DNA of 64,000 bases from Archangium violaceum Cb vi76 (GTDB lineage Bacteria > Myxococcota > Myxococcia > Myxococcales > Myxococcaceae): assembly GCF_000733295.1 (NCBI RefSeq), contig NZ_JPMI01000031.1:1-64000 (forward strand), in the 5' to 3' direction. The notes beneath the pieces are model-generated. The model did no database searches. It saw only the letters and a program-made list of their open reading frames with translations, and was not told where the DNA came from. Position 1 is the first letter of the stretch. Each line of letters opens with the position of its first letter. Positions 1-7,045 of the stretch are shown here, in pieces. Made by a program: the position numbers and the translations under genes.

Positions 1-4
1 GTAG

Positions 5-41
5 ACCCTCCACCCCGACCCTCCTCCCAGAGGGAGAGGGG
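5..41. repeat. Dispersed hairpin repeat, copy 1
   Basis: Copy of the window's main short repeat: an ACCCTCACCCC-like lead followed by CCCTCTCCC / GGGAGAGGG arms. Here the lead and 5' arm are slightly diverged (ACCCTCCACCCC, CCTCCTCCC). It lies just past the stop codon of the threonyl-tRNA synthetase gene and could act as its transcript-end hairpin. Six other copies occur at 4713, 4816, 17978, 31677, 34672 and 37545. Confidence 0.7.
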
Positions 42-57
42 GCCCACGGCGCTCACT

Positions 58-1254
58 TCACGCGGGCCGGCACTCGGCGACGAGCGCCGCCACCGCCTCG
101 TTCCACGGCAGGTCGAGTTGCTTGCCGTTGCGCTGCCGCAGCCGGACCGAGTTCCACTCCATCTCCCGGTTGCCCACCACGGCGAGCCACGGCACTCCCG
201 CCTGGTGCGCGTCGACGATCTTCTTGGACAGCGACTCGCCCCGGACATCCACGCTCGCGCGGCAGCCCACCTCCCGCAGCTTCGCGGCGAAGCGCTCGGC
301 GTAACCGGCGGCCGCCTCGCTCACCGCCGCCACCACCACCTGCTCCGGCGCGAGCCACGCGGGCAGCGAGCCCTCGTGGTGCTCCAGCAGGATGCCGAGG
401 AAGCGCTCCAGGCTCCCGAGCATCGCCCGGTGGAGCATCATCGGCCGGCGCTTCTGTCCCGAGGCGTCCACGTAGCTCAGGTCGAACCGCTCCGGCAGCA
501 CCAGGTCCAACTGGATGGTGCCGCACTGCCAGGCGCGGCCGAGCCGATCCTTCAGCACGAACTCCAGCTTGGGCCCGTAGAAGGCGCCCTGGCCGGGTTG
601 CATGTGGCACTGGAGGCCTACCTGTTTCGCCGCGTCGAGCAGCAGCGACTCGGCCAGATCCCACACCTCGTCACTGCCCGCGCGCTGGGCGGGACGGCTG
701 GAGAAGGCCACCTCCACGTGCTCGAAGCCGAAGTCCGCGTAGAAGGCCTGGAGCGAGCGGCAGAAGCGGAAGACCTCCTCCCGCATCTGCTCCTCGGAAC
801 AGAAGATGTGGCCATCGTCCTGGGTGAACTGGCGCAGGCGGAACAGGCCGTGGAGCGCTCCACCGGGCTCGTTGCGGTGCACCAGCCCGAACTCGCCCAG
901 CCGCACGGGCAGGTCCCGGTAGCTGGGCGCCATGCGGTGCACCAGTTGGATGTGGCCGGGGCAGTTCACCGGCTTCACCGCGAGGTGCCGCTCGCCCTCG
1001 TCGGCGAGCTGGAACATGTTCTCGCGGAAGTTGTCCCAATGGCCGCTGCGCTCCCAGATGGGCTGGGCCAGGATTTGAGGGGTTCTCACCTCGCTGTAGC
1101 CCTCGCGTTGCATCTGCTGCCGGACGCGGCTCTCGATGAGCCGGTAGAGCAGGTAGCCGCGGGGGTGCCAGAAGACCATGCCGGGCGCCTCTTCCTGCAG
1201 GTGGAAGAGGTCCAGGCGCTGGCCGAGGGAACGATGGTCGTGTGCGTCGAGCAT
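58..1254 (-). CDS. thrS: Threonyl-tRNA synthetase lacking TGS and editing domains
   Basis: Charges tRNA-Thr with threonine in the cytoplasm. The 398-residue protein begins directly at the class II catalytic core (DHRSLGQRLDLFHLQEEAPG, as at about residue 240 of full-length enzymes). It carries the zinc-site Cys in VNCPGH, motif 2 (HRNEPGGALHGLFRLRQF, then TQDDGHIF) and motif 3 (MLHRAMLGSLERF), and ends in the usual anticodon-binding domain. Normal bacterial ThrRS is about 640 residues; the N-terminal TGS and Ser-tRNA editing domains are absent, not interrupted. The ATG has a good GGAG site 6 nt upstream, and that site lies in the 3' arm of a hairpin. A Thr-rich leader peptide precedes the gene. 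It may be a second, regulated ThrRS (for example for resistance to a ThrRS inhibitor or for stress) next to a full-length one elsewhere; that part is inference. Confidence 0.93.
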   Translation of the reverse strand: MLDAHDHRSLGQRLDLFHLQEEAPGMVFWHPRGYLLYRLIESRVRQQMQREGYSEVRTPQILAQPIWERSGHWDNFRENMFQLADEGERHLAVKPVNCPGHIQLVHRMAPSYRDLPVRLGEFGLVHRNEPGGALHGLFRLRQFTQDDGHIFCSEEQMREEVFRFCRSLQAFYADFGFEHVEVAFSSRPAQRAGSDEVWDLAESLLLDAAKQVGLQCHMQPGQGAFYGPKLEFVLKDRLGRAWQCGTIQLDLVLPERFDLSYVDASGQKRRPMMLHRAMLGSLERFLGILLEHHEGSLPAWLAPEQVVVAAVSEAAAGYAERFAAKLREVGCRASVDVRGESLSKKIVDAHQAGVPWLAVVGNREMEWNSVRLRQRNGKQLDLPWNEAVAALVAECRPA

Positions 1255-1351
1255 GGCGTACTCCGATTCGGGGAAAGAAGCCTTCCGGTCGGAGCACTGA
1301 GCGCTTGCACGGACGCCCCGGCCGGTGAAGGCGGGGCAGGGAACCGTGCGT
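1255..1351 (-). promoter_or_regulatory. Attenuator-like hairpin set before thrS
   Basis: The spacer between the leader peptide stop and the ThrRS start can fold in mutually exclusive ways on the minus strand. Helix A pairs 1344-1349 with 1307-1312 and 1332-1337 with 1315-1320. A competing helix pairs 1345-1351 with 1367-1373, inside the last leader codons. A further hairpin pairs 1289-1294 (CTCCGA) with 1261-1266 (TCGGAG); its 3' arm contains the GGAG ribosome-binding site of thrS. No strong U-tract follows any hairpin, so masking of the ribosome-binding site fits better than classical termination. Folding was done by eye. Confidence 0.55.
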
Positions 1352-1359
1352 TCGTCAGC

Positions 1360-1437
1360 TCACTTCACGCACGAGTCCACTCCCGCCGTTTGAGTGGCGG
1401 TGGTGGTCGTCGTGGTCGTGGCGCTGAAGAAGCTCAC
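1360..1437 (-). CDS. Threonine-rich leader peptide of thrS
   Basis: A 25-codon reading frame starting at GTG 1437 and stopping at 1360. Nine of its codons are Thr: seven in a row at positions 7-13, then 15 and 17. It lies 105 nt upstream of a threonyl-tRNA synthetase gene on the same strand. This is the layout of amino-acid leader peptides such as ThrL of the E. coli thr operon, in which ribosome stalling at Thr codons senses charged tRNA-Thr. Helices that compete with each other start within its last codons. A TTGACA box lies at 1468-1473 with a poor -10; if it is used, transcription would start near the GTG, giving a leaderless message. No Shine-Dalgarno sequence is visible, so the exact start is uncertain. 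Confidence 0.6.
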   Translation of the reverse strand: MSFFSATTTTTTTATQTAGVDSCVK

Positions 1438-1558
1438 GCGACGCAAAGTGCGCGCGGCTTCATTTTTTGTCAAGCCGGGTCGCCGTGACTGTCCGGCCGC
1501 CGTGCACGGGGCGCGGCGGCCGGGAGGACGTGTTGTCAGGCACGGTGCCGCGCGTGCG

Positions 1559-2098
1559 TCACTCGCGGACCGCGAGCCACTCCGTGAGCAGTTCGGGCGT
1601 GCGGCGGGCCCCCATGGCGCGGGCGTAGTCGAGCGCCGTGCGGCCCTCGGCATCCTTGCGCTCCGGCGAGGCGCCGCGCGCGAGCAACAGCTCGAGCACG
1701 TCCGCCTGATCGAACATCGCCGCGAACATGAGAGGCGTCTTGCCGTCCGGTCCCGAGCCATCCACCCGGGCGCCGTAGTCCAGCAGCAGCCGGGCCATGG
1801 AGGTGCTCCCCTTGAAGGCGACCCCGGCCAGCGGTGTCTGGCCGCGGTCGTTGGTGCGCTCGGGGTCGGCCCCCCGCTCCAGGAGGGCCCGGGCGGCGCC
1901 TTCCTGGCCGAGGTAGCTCGCGAGCATCAGCAGGGTGTCCCCCTTCTCGTTGCCGAGGTTGACGGGCAGCCCCGCGTCGATGAGCCACGCCAGGTTGGCC
2001 GTCTCTCCCGCCCTCGCGTGCTGGAATGCCGTCCGCGCCAGGGCCATCACCTCGTCGTCCGTCACCGTCGTCTGCGAATCAGGAGTCTGGTTCTTCAT
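1559..2098 (-). CDS. Ankyrin-repeat protein paired with catalase
   Basis: A 179-residue protein without a signal peptide, built of about four ankyrin repeats (GLPVNLGNEKGDTLLMLAS, GADPERTNDRGQTPLAGV, GARVDGSGPDGKTPLMFA, GASPERKDAEGRTALDYA). It starts 38 nt downstream of the catalase stop codon on the same strand and is almost certainly in one transcript with it. Ankyrin partners of catalases are known: in Pseudomonas, AnkB is needed for full KatB activity. A role in catalase assembly, haem loading or anchoring is inferred from this context; the sequence shows only the repeat fold. Confidence 0.9.
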   Translation of the reverse strand: MKNQTPDSQTTVTDDEVMALARTAFQHARAGETANLAWLIDAGLPVNLGNEKGDTLLMLASYLGQEGAARALLERGADPERTNDRGQTPLAGVAFKGSTSMARLLLDYGARVDGSGPDGKTPLMFAAMFDQADVLELLLARGASPERKDAEGRTALDYARAMGARRTPELLTEWLAVRE

Positions 2099-2136
2099 GG
2101 GAGCGCCTCGAGAAGGGGGAAGGGGGAGAGGAGTGC

Positions 2137-3609
2137 TCAGCGCGAGCGGCGCTTGTCGTGGACGGCCTTGGCCACGCGCGCGCCGTACTCCTCGTCGGCG
2201 TTGCGGAAGTGGGCGATGGCGCGCGTGATGACGTCCTCGCGGCTCACCTGCGACAGGCTGCCCGCGATGTTCTCCACGAGGCGCTGGCGCTCCGGCTCGC
2301 TCATCACCCGGTAGAGGTTGCCGGCCTGGACGAAGTCGTTGTCCTCGGCGTGCCGCACCGGGACGTAGGTGCCCGTGAGGCCGGTGACGGAGACGCCGAG
2401 TCCGGTGGCGTCGCCCGACTGCGCGGGGCCGTTGTCGCTGTTCGGCTCGTAGTTCTTGTGGCGCCCGCCGTTGCCGTCGAAGGCCATGGCGCCGTCACGG
2501 CCGTAGTTGCGCGCGCCGCCCTGGACACCCCTGGGCGAGTTCACCGGCAGCCGGGTGTGGTTGATGCCGAGCCGGTAGCGCTGCGCATCGCCGTAGGCGA
2601 AGAGGCGCGCCTGGAGCATGCGGTCCGGTGAGGGGCCGATGCCGGGCACGAAGTTGCTCGGGTCGAGCGCGGCCTGCTCCACGTCCGCGAAGTAGTTGTC
2701 CGGGGCCCGGTCGAGCACCAGCTTGCCCACCTCGATGAGGGGGTAGTCCTTGTACGGCCACACCTTGGTGAGGTCGAACGGGTTGAAGCGGTACGTGGGC
2801 GCGTCCGCCTCGGGCATCACCTGCACCTTGAGCGTCCACGAGGGGAGCTCACCGCGCTCCAGCGCCGCGTAGAGGTCACGCTGGTGGTGCTGCGGATCCC
2901 TTCCGCCAATGGCCGCCGCCTCCTCGCTGGAGAGCGTGCGGATGCCCTGGTCGGTCTTGAAGTGGAACTTCACCCAGAAGCGCTCACCCTTCGCGTTCAC
3001 CCACTGGAAGGTGTGCGAGCCAAAGCCATCCATGTGCCGCAGCGTGGCGGGGATGCCCCGGTCACCGAAGAGCCAGGTGAACTGGTGCGTGGCCTCGGGT
3101 GAGTGGGAGAAGAAATCCCACTGGTTGTCGGGCTCCTGGCAGTTGGTGAACGGGTCGTACTTCTGCGAGTGGATGAAGTCCGGGAACTTGATGCCATCGC
3201 GCAGGAAGAAGACGGGGGTGTTGTTGCCCACCACGTCCCAGTTGCCGTCCTCGGTGTAGAAGCGGACCGCGAAGCCACGCGGGTCACGCGCGGTGTCGGG
3301 AGCGCCCTTGGAGCCGGCCACGGTGGAGAAGCGCAGGAAGACCTCGGTGCGCTTGCCCTTCGTGTCGAAGAGCTTCATGAGCGTGTAGTTGGAGATGTTC
3401 GGGTGGGTGACCTCGAAGTAGCCGTAGGCGCCCGAACCCACCGCGTGCACCACTCGCTCCGGGATGCGCTCACGGTTGAAGCGGGCGAGCTTCTCCAGCA
3501 GGTGGTGGTCCTGCAGCAGCACCGGGCCCGCGGCGCCGGCGGTCTGGGAGTGCTGGTTGTCGGCGACCGGAGCTCCGGCCTCGGTGGTCAAGCGGGGACG
3601 ATGGGACAC
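2137..3609 (-). CDS. Monofunctional haem catalase
   Basis: Breaks down hydrogen peroxide to water and oxygen. The 490-residue product is a small-subunit (clade 3-like) catalase. It has the distal His (VVHAVGSGAYG, His55), the active-site Asn in VVGNNTPVFF, and the proximal haem-ligand Tyr in RLFAYGDAQRYR. I chose the GTG at 3609 because AGGAG precedes it by 7 nt; a longer upstream frame to 3684 begins with an unlikely Arg-rich tail and would run into the promoter. No signal peptide is seen, so it is probably cytoplasmic. It is divergent from oxyR with an OxyR-type site between them, and is followed by the ankyrin gene. Confidence 0.95.
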   Translation of the reverse strand: MSHRPRLTTEAGAPVADNQHSQTAGAAGPVLLQDHHLLEKLARFNRERIPERVVHAVGSGAYGYFEVTHPNISNYTLMKLFDTKGKRTEVFLRFSTVAGSKGAPDTARDPRGFAVRFYTEDGNWDVVGNNTPVFFLRDGIKFPDFIHSQKYDPFTNCQEPDNQWDFFSHSPEATHQFTWLFGDRGIPATLRHMDGFGSHTFQWVNAKGERFWVKFHFKTDQGIRTLSSEEAAAIGGRDPQHHQRDLYAALERGELPSWTLKVQVMPEADAPTYRFNPFDLTKVWPYKDYPLIEVGKLVLDRAPDNYFADVEQAALDPSNFVPGIGPSPDRMLQARLFAYGDAQRYRLGINHTRLPVNSPRGVQGGARNYGRDGAMAFDGNGGRHKNYEPNSDNGPAQSGDATGLGVSVTGLTGTYVPVRHAEDNDFVQAGNLYRVMSEPERQRLVENIAGSLSQVSREDVITRAIAHFRNADEEYGARVAKAVHDKRRSR

Positions 3610-3654
3610 GCGATTTCTCCTGCGAGTGGCGTCAGTGCGTTTGTGACGTGACGG

Positions 3655-3684
3655 AAAGTAGAGAGTTCGCGCTGAGTTGCCCAA
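3655..3684 (-). promoter_or_regulatory. Catalase promoter
   Basis: A -35 box TTGGGC (3684-3679) and a -10 box TACTTT (3660-3655), separated by 18 nt, lie about 45 nt upstream of the catalase GTG. The last element of the OxyR site abuts the -35 box, the arrangement of OxyR-activated promoters. Confidence 0.5.
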
Positions 3685-3720
3685 GACATCGTTCCGATGG
3701 GATTGATAGGGTGGGGCTAT
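3684..3720. promoter_or_regulatory. OxyR binding site
   Basis: Contains a perfect ATAG-N7-CTAT element (3706-3709 and 3717-3720), matching the core of the OxyR consensus. Two weaker elements follow at the expected 7-nt spacing: CGAT at 3695-3698, then AGAC at 3684-3687. This gives the four-element tetramer site. It ends 17 nt before the oxyR start and next to the catalase -35 box, so it can serve both activation of catalase and autoregulation of oxyR. Confidence 0.65.
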
Positions 3721-3737
3721 CAGTTGTTCCAGCGCCC

Positions 3738-4664
3738 ATGCCTTCCCTGAACGACATCTCCCTGAGGCAGTTGGAGTATCTCGTCGCCGTCGCGGACCTG
3801 CTCGGCTTCCGGAGAGCGGCCGAGCGGTGCCACGTCTCCCAGCCGGCCTTGAGCGCGCAGATTCAACAGCTCGAGGACGTGTTGGGGGCGAAGCTCTTCG
3901 AGCGGGACAAGCGCCGGGTGTTGCTGACGCCCGCCGGAGCGGAACTGGTGGCGCGGGCGCGAAAAGTGCTCACCGAGGCCGGGGACATTCTGTCCGCCGC
4001 GTCGCGGTTGTCGGATCCGTTCGCGGGGCCGCTGAACCTGGGGGTCATCCCCACCATCGCGCCCTACGTGCTGCCCGAGGTCATCCCCGCCCTGGTGAAG
4101 CAGTACCCCCGGCTCCAGATCCGCCTGCGCGAGGACAAGACGGAGGTGCTCGTGCGCGACCTGGAGGAGGGACGGCTGGACGCGGCCCTGCTGGCGCTCG
4201 TGCCCGAGGTGGGGGACGTGGAGCACGCCATCATCTCGGAGGATGCTTTCGTCGTGGCGGCCCCCCCGGGACACCCGCTGGAGAAGAAGAAGCAGGTGCA
4301 GTTCCGGGACCTGGACGAGGAGAACGTGCTGCTGCTGGAGGACGGCCACTGCTTCCGGGGACAGGCGCTCGCGCTGTGTACGCGCATCGGAGCGCGCGAG
4401 GTGGACTTCCGGGCGACGAGCCTCACCACCCTGGCGCAGATGGTGATGTCGGGCGCGGGGGGCGTCACGCTGCTGCCCGCGCTCTCGGTGCCCATCGAGA
4501 ACCGGCTGGGCCAGCTCGTGGTGCGGCCCTTCGCGGACCCGTCACCGAGCCGCACCATCGCCCTGGTGTGGCGCCCGGGTTTTCCCCGGGCCGATGCGCT
4601 CCGGGCACTCGCGGGCACGCTCCGCTCCGTGTGGCCCGGCAACAAGGCGGCCACGAAGCGCTGA
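3738..4664 (+). CDS. oxyR: Hydrogen-peroxide sensor regulator OxyR
   Basis: LysR-type activator of the peroxide response. The 308-residue protein has an N-terminal winged helix (LRQLEYLVAVADLLGFRRAAERCHVSQPALSAQIQQLE) and a sensor domain with the OxyR redox motif LLEDGHCFRGQALALC. The two Cys are residues 205 and 214, matching Cys199 and Cys208 of E. coli OxyR, and are followed by FRATSLTTLAQMVMSGAGG. I start at ATG 3738; a longer frame from 3648 would cross the OxyR site and lacks homology-like sequence. It is divergent from the catalase gene. Confidence 0.95.
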   Translation: MPSLNDISLRQLEYLVAVADLLGFRRAAERCHVSQPALSAQIQQLEDVLGAKLFERDKRRVLLTPAGAELVARARKVLTEAGDILSAASRLSDPFAGPLNLGVIPTIAPYVLPEVIPALVKQYPRLQIRLREDKTEVLVRDLEEGRLDAALLALVPEVGDVEHAIISEDAFVVAAPPGHPLEKKKQVQFRDLDEENVLLLEDGHCFRGQALALCTRIGAREVDFRATSLTTLAQMVMSGAGGVTLLPALSVPIENRLGQLVVRPFADPSPSRTIALVWRPGFPRADALRALAGTLRSVWPGNKAATKR

Positions 4665-4710
4665 TACACCCTCCGAACACCTTCCAGTACACCCTCCGAA
4701 CACCCTCCAG
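4665..4710. repeat. Two tandem 23-bp units after oxyR
   Basis: Two direct copies of a 23-bp unit (4665-4687 and 4688-4710) differing at one base, placed directly after the oxyR stop and running straight into hairpin repeat copy 2. It is probably a slippage duplication. Confidence 0.75.
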
Positions 4711-4712
4711 TA

Positions 4713-4748
4713 CTCCCTCTCCCCCCGGGAGAGGGTTGGGGTGAGGGT
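4713..4748. repeat. Dispersed hairpin repeat, copy 2
   Basis: CCCTCTCCC / GGGAGAGGG hairpin with the GGGGTGAGGGT lead on the 3' side, so it is in reverse orientation relative to copies 1, 3, 5, 6 and 7. It lies between the convergent oxyR and gspC genes. Confidence 0.75.
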
Positions 4749-4815
4749 GTCCGGACCCGTTCTCCAACCCATGGCCCACAGTGGAGACAGGGGGTTCAAC
4801 CCGGGTTCACCCGAT

Positions 4816-4850
4816 ACCCTCACCCCGTCCCTCTCCCGAGGGGAGAGGGG
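4816..4850. repeat. Dispersed hairpin repeat, copy 3
   Basis: ACCCTCACCCC lead, then CCCTCTCCC-GAGG-GGAGAGGGG arms. Copies 2 and 3 form an inverted pair about 65 bp apart between the convergent oxyR and gspC genes, so together they could fold as a large bidirectional terminator. Confidence 0.75.
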
Positions 4851-4877
4851 AAATGGGCTCGAGGGGAAATGGGCTCA
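4846..4877. repeat. Two tandem 16-bp units spanning the gspC stop
   Basis: The unit AGGGGAAATGGGCTC plus one base occurs twice in a row (4846-4861, 4862-4877). The second copy contains the stop codon of the minus-strand gspC-like gene, so the duplication lies exactly at the gene end. Confidence 0.7.
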
Positions 4878-5765
4878 GCGCACCGAGTACGTCATGCGCA
4901 TCGGCTGGCCGTTGCGCTCCACCTCGAGCTCGATGTGCGGAGACTCCCGCAGCTTCTGGAAGGCCTCGAGTCCCCGCTCCGCGCTGGTGATGGAGAGCCC
5001 GTTGATGCGCTGCAGGATGTCCCCGTTCTGGAGGCCAATCCGGCCGTAGAGCGAGCCTTGCCGGATGGAGAACAGCTTGAAGCCCTGCGGCTCCCCGTTG
5101 CGCATCGCGGGGATGACGCGCGCCTGCATGAGCAGCTCGCTGGGGTTGGCGAGCGCCACGTCCAGATCCTTGCGCGAGACCTCGTAGCTCTGCGGACCCA
5201 CCTGGCGGACCTCGACGCCGGACTTCGGTTCCGTCGCGGCGGGCGCCGACGCGGCACGCGGCTCCACGGGCGGGGGAAGCGCGTCCGTCGCCGTGGCGCT
5301 GACGTACTCCAGCCGCCCCGAGTTCATCAGCAGCACCCGCGTGCGCTCGATGGCCACCACCTCGGCACCCAGGATGTCACCGCCCATCCACACCGAGCGC
5401 GTGCGGCGCGTGGTGCCCTCGTACACGGAAGCGAAGGTGTTGGAGGGATTCGCCCCCACCATCGTGCCCAGCAGCTTCAGGCCCAGCGTGTTGGGCATCG
5501 CCTCGTCGTTGTCGTCCTCCGGTGCGCGGATGACCTCCTCACGCAGCTTGTCCGGCAGGCCCAGGATGCGGGCGAGTGGTCCCAGCGAGAGCGGGGTCGG
5601 CAGCTCCTGCTTCGCGCGGACCTTCTTCGGCGGCTCCTCGAGGGAGGGGCGCGGCTGGAGCCAGGCGTCCACCACCGAGTTCACGCCATGCGCCGCCACC
5701 AGGCATGTGCATGCGGCGCAGAGCAGGGTGAGTGCGTGGAACGCGGGACGGACGAGCGTGGACAT
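4875..5765 (-). CDS. gspC: Type II secretion protein C (GspC-like, PDZ domain)
   Basis: Inner-membrane component that links the type II secretion platform to the outer-membrane secretin. The 296-residue product has a short cytoplasmic start, one membrane segment (about residues 8-27), an SLEEPPKK linker, a homology-region-like domain (LKLLGTMVGANPSNTFASVYEG, then VWMGGDILGAEVVAIERTRV) and a C-terminal PDZ domain (GFKLFSIRQGSLYGRIGLQNGD, ending IELEVERNGQPMRMTYSVR). The ATG at 5765 has GGAGG 8 nt upstream; the 68 extra residues upstream look non-coding. No other gsp gene is in the window, so it stands alone, as gspC sometimes does outside the main gsp cluster. Confidence 0.85.
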   Translation of the reverse strand: MSTLVRPAFHALTLLCAACTCLVAAHGVNSVVDAWLQPRPSLEEPPKKVRAKQELPTPLSLGPLARILGLPDKLREEVIRAPEDDNDEAMPNTLGLKLLGTMVGANPSNTFASVYEGTTRRTRSVWMGGDILGAEVVAIERTRVLLMNSGRLEYVSATATDALPPPVEPRAASAPAATEPKSGVEVRQVGPQSYEVSRKDLDVALANPSELLMQARVIPAMRNGEPQGFKLFSIRQGSLYGRIGLQNGDILQRINGLSITSAERGLEAFQKLRESPHIELEVERNGQPMRMTYSVR

Positions 5766-5950
5766 CGGTGGCCTCCAGAAGGGGAGCGTGGATGCACTCC
5801 CCCAAAGCAAGGCCGGGACCAACGGCTCCGTGACGTGCAACTCCAGAGGGCAGAGGGGGCTCTTCCCCGGGTGCCGCACACCCCGCGCGCGACAACCTGT
5901 CAGCGGTGGCTCGCGGGGGGGTGACAGCCCGTCCAGCCGCGCACCGGGAG

Positions 5951-5988
5951 AAAAGGAAAAGGGGCACACGCCCGAGAGCGTGTACCCC
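5951..5988 (-). terminator. Rho-independent terminator after the Gly-rich gene
   Basis: On the minus strand an 11-bp stem (5978-5988 with 5961-5971, one mismatch) with a 6-nt loop is followed by TTTTCCTTTT. It ends the transcript of the 6014-6469 gene and separates it from gspC. Confidence 0.85.
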
Positions 5989-6013
5989 TTGGATGCAGCG
6001 GATGCGGGCCGAA

Positions 6014-6469
6014 TCAGGCGGCGCGGAGCAGGCTGGCGGCCTTGAACGCCGCGAACTGCGCCAGGTTGTACTTGTCGCCCTGGGCGGCGGGGGTCTCGTT
6101 GCCCTTGCGCGAGCTCATCAGGCCCTTGACCAGGTCCAGCACGCCGCCGGTGCTGTTGGCCTGCGAGCCCAGGCCGATGGCGGCGCCGAGGCCCGTCTTG
6201 CTCAGCAGCGAGCCGGCCTTACCCAGCAGACCGCCACCGAGGTTGCCCACGAGGCCACCGATGATGCCCTTGAGGCCGCCACCGTTGAGGATGCCGTCGG
6301 CCATGCCGACGATCTTCCGGGCGCCCGCGATGAAGGGACCCACGCCCGGGATGAACGAGGCGATCTGCCCCAGGGGACCATTCAGGAGCTTGTTGGCGAA
6401 ACCAACCGCCTTCTTGGCGAAGTCACCGATCTTGCTGAAAGCCTTGCCGATACCCTTGATGAAACCCAT
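6014..6469 (-). CDS. Small Gly-rich amphipathic protein, unknown function
   Basis: I do not recognise this 151-residue protein. Its N-terminal 30 residues (MGFIKGIGKAFSKIGDFAKK onward) form a basic amphipathic helix. A hydrophobic stretch follows (ASFIPGVGPFIAGARKIVG), then a long run of Gly/Leu/Ile repeats (GGGLKGIIGGLVGNLGGGLL) and a short polar tail. There is no classical signal peptide or lipobox. Such composition is typical of membrane-active or self-assembling proteins (pore-formers, bacteriocin-like peptides, phage-tail or secretion-associated proteins), but nothing in the sequence decides between these. It lies 129 nt downstream of another small unknown gene on the same strand and ends at a strong terminator. 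Confidence 0.75.
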   Translation of the reverse strand: MGFIKGIGKAFSKIGDFAKKAVGFANKLLNGPLGQIASFIPGVGPFIAGARKIVGMADGILNGGGLKGIIGGLVGNLGGGLLGKAGSLLSKTGLGAAIGLGSQANSTGGVLDLVKGLMSSRKGNETPAAQGDKYNLAQFAAFKAASLLRAA

Positions 6470-6598
6470 GGCGAAACCTCGTGTTTGGAAGAAGTGGGCG
6501 CTGCGTTGAAAGGATTATCGGAGGGGGGGGTTGGAAGTTGCGTGGGCGATTTTCGGGGCGATTTTTTCAAGCCCCCCACACCGGAAAGCTCAATGAAA

Positions 6599-7045
6599 TC
6601 AGGGCTTTGACGGGGTGCGGCCCTTCTTGATCGCGTCCTCGAGGTCCGGATCAGCCTTGATTTTCACGGCCTCGCCGCCCTGGGCGGACAGATCCACGCC
6701 CTTCTTGCGCGCATCGTCGAAGCCGCTCGGGGACTGGCCGGCCTTGAAGGCCTCGACGCTGGCGCGCACGCTGGCCTCGATGGCCTCGGCGGTGGGCGGC
6801 TCGACGCCCATCTTCCGCAGGTTCTCGTCGCTGACGACGAGGAACGCGGGCTCCACGCCCGGGTTGTTCATGTAGTACCCGACGGTGTTGACGAACTCGT
6901 CGAGGTCCATCTCGAGCTCCGCGGCCATCTTGGCGATGTTCGGGTCCGCGAGGATCTTCGCGCGCAGCTCGGCGGAAATGGGCGGGGGGGCGTCGAGTTG
7001 CTCGATGTCGGTTCCAGCTCCAGCGGCTCCAGCTCCATTGCTCAT
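6599..7045 (-). CDS. Small acidic protein, unknown function
   Basis: An unrecognised 148-residue protein starting at ATG 7045. It has a Gly/Ala-rich N-terminus (MSNGAGAAGAGT), then a helical acidic core (ISAELRAKILADPNIAKMAA, ELEMDLDEFVNTVGYYMNN) and a Lys-rich tail. There are no Cys residues, membrane segments or signal peptide, so it is probably cytosolic, or exported without a cleavable signal. It precedes the Gly-rich gene at 6014 on the same strand; the two could be a cargo-and-partner pair, which is only inference. The extended frame upstream of 7045 looks non-coding. Confidence 0.7.
   Translation of the reverse strand: MSNGAGAAGAGTDIEQLDAPPPISAELRAKILADPNIAKMAAELEMDLDEFVNTVGYYMNNPGVEPAFLVVSDENLRKMGVEPPTAEAIEASVRASVEAFKAGQSPSGFDDARKKGVDLSAQGGEAVKIKADPDLEDAIKKGRTPSKP

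Noticed and set aside
1442-1467. A short frame starting ATG at 1463 on the minus strand as an alternative leader peptide
   Set aside because: It ends after nine residues without Thr and is out of frame with the Thr run, so it has no attenuator logic.
118-1488. 456-residue plus-strand open frame across the thrS region
   Set aside because: It is the antisense of the ThrRS gene and its leader; Ala/Arg/His-rich with no recognisable domain. The Val run it encodes is the reverse of the Thr codons.
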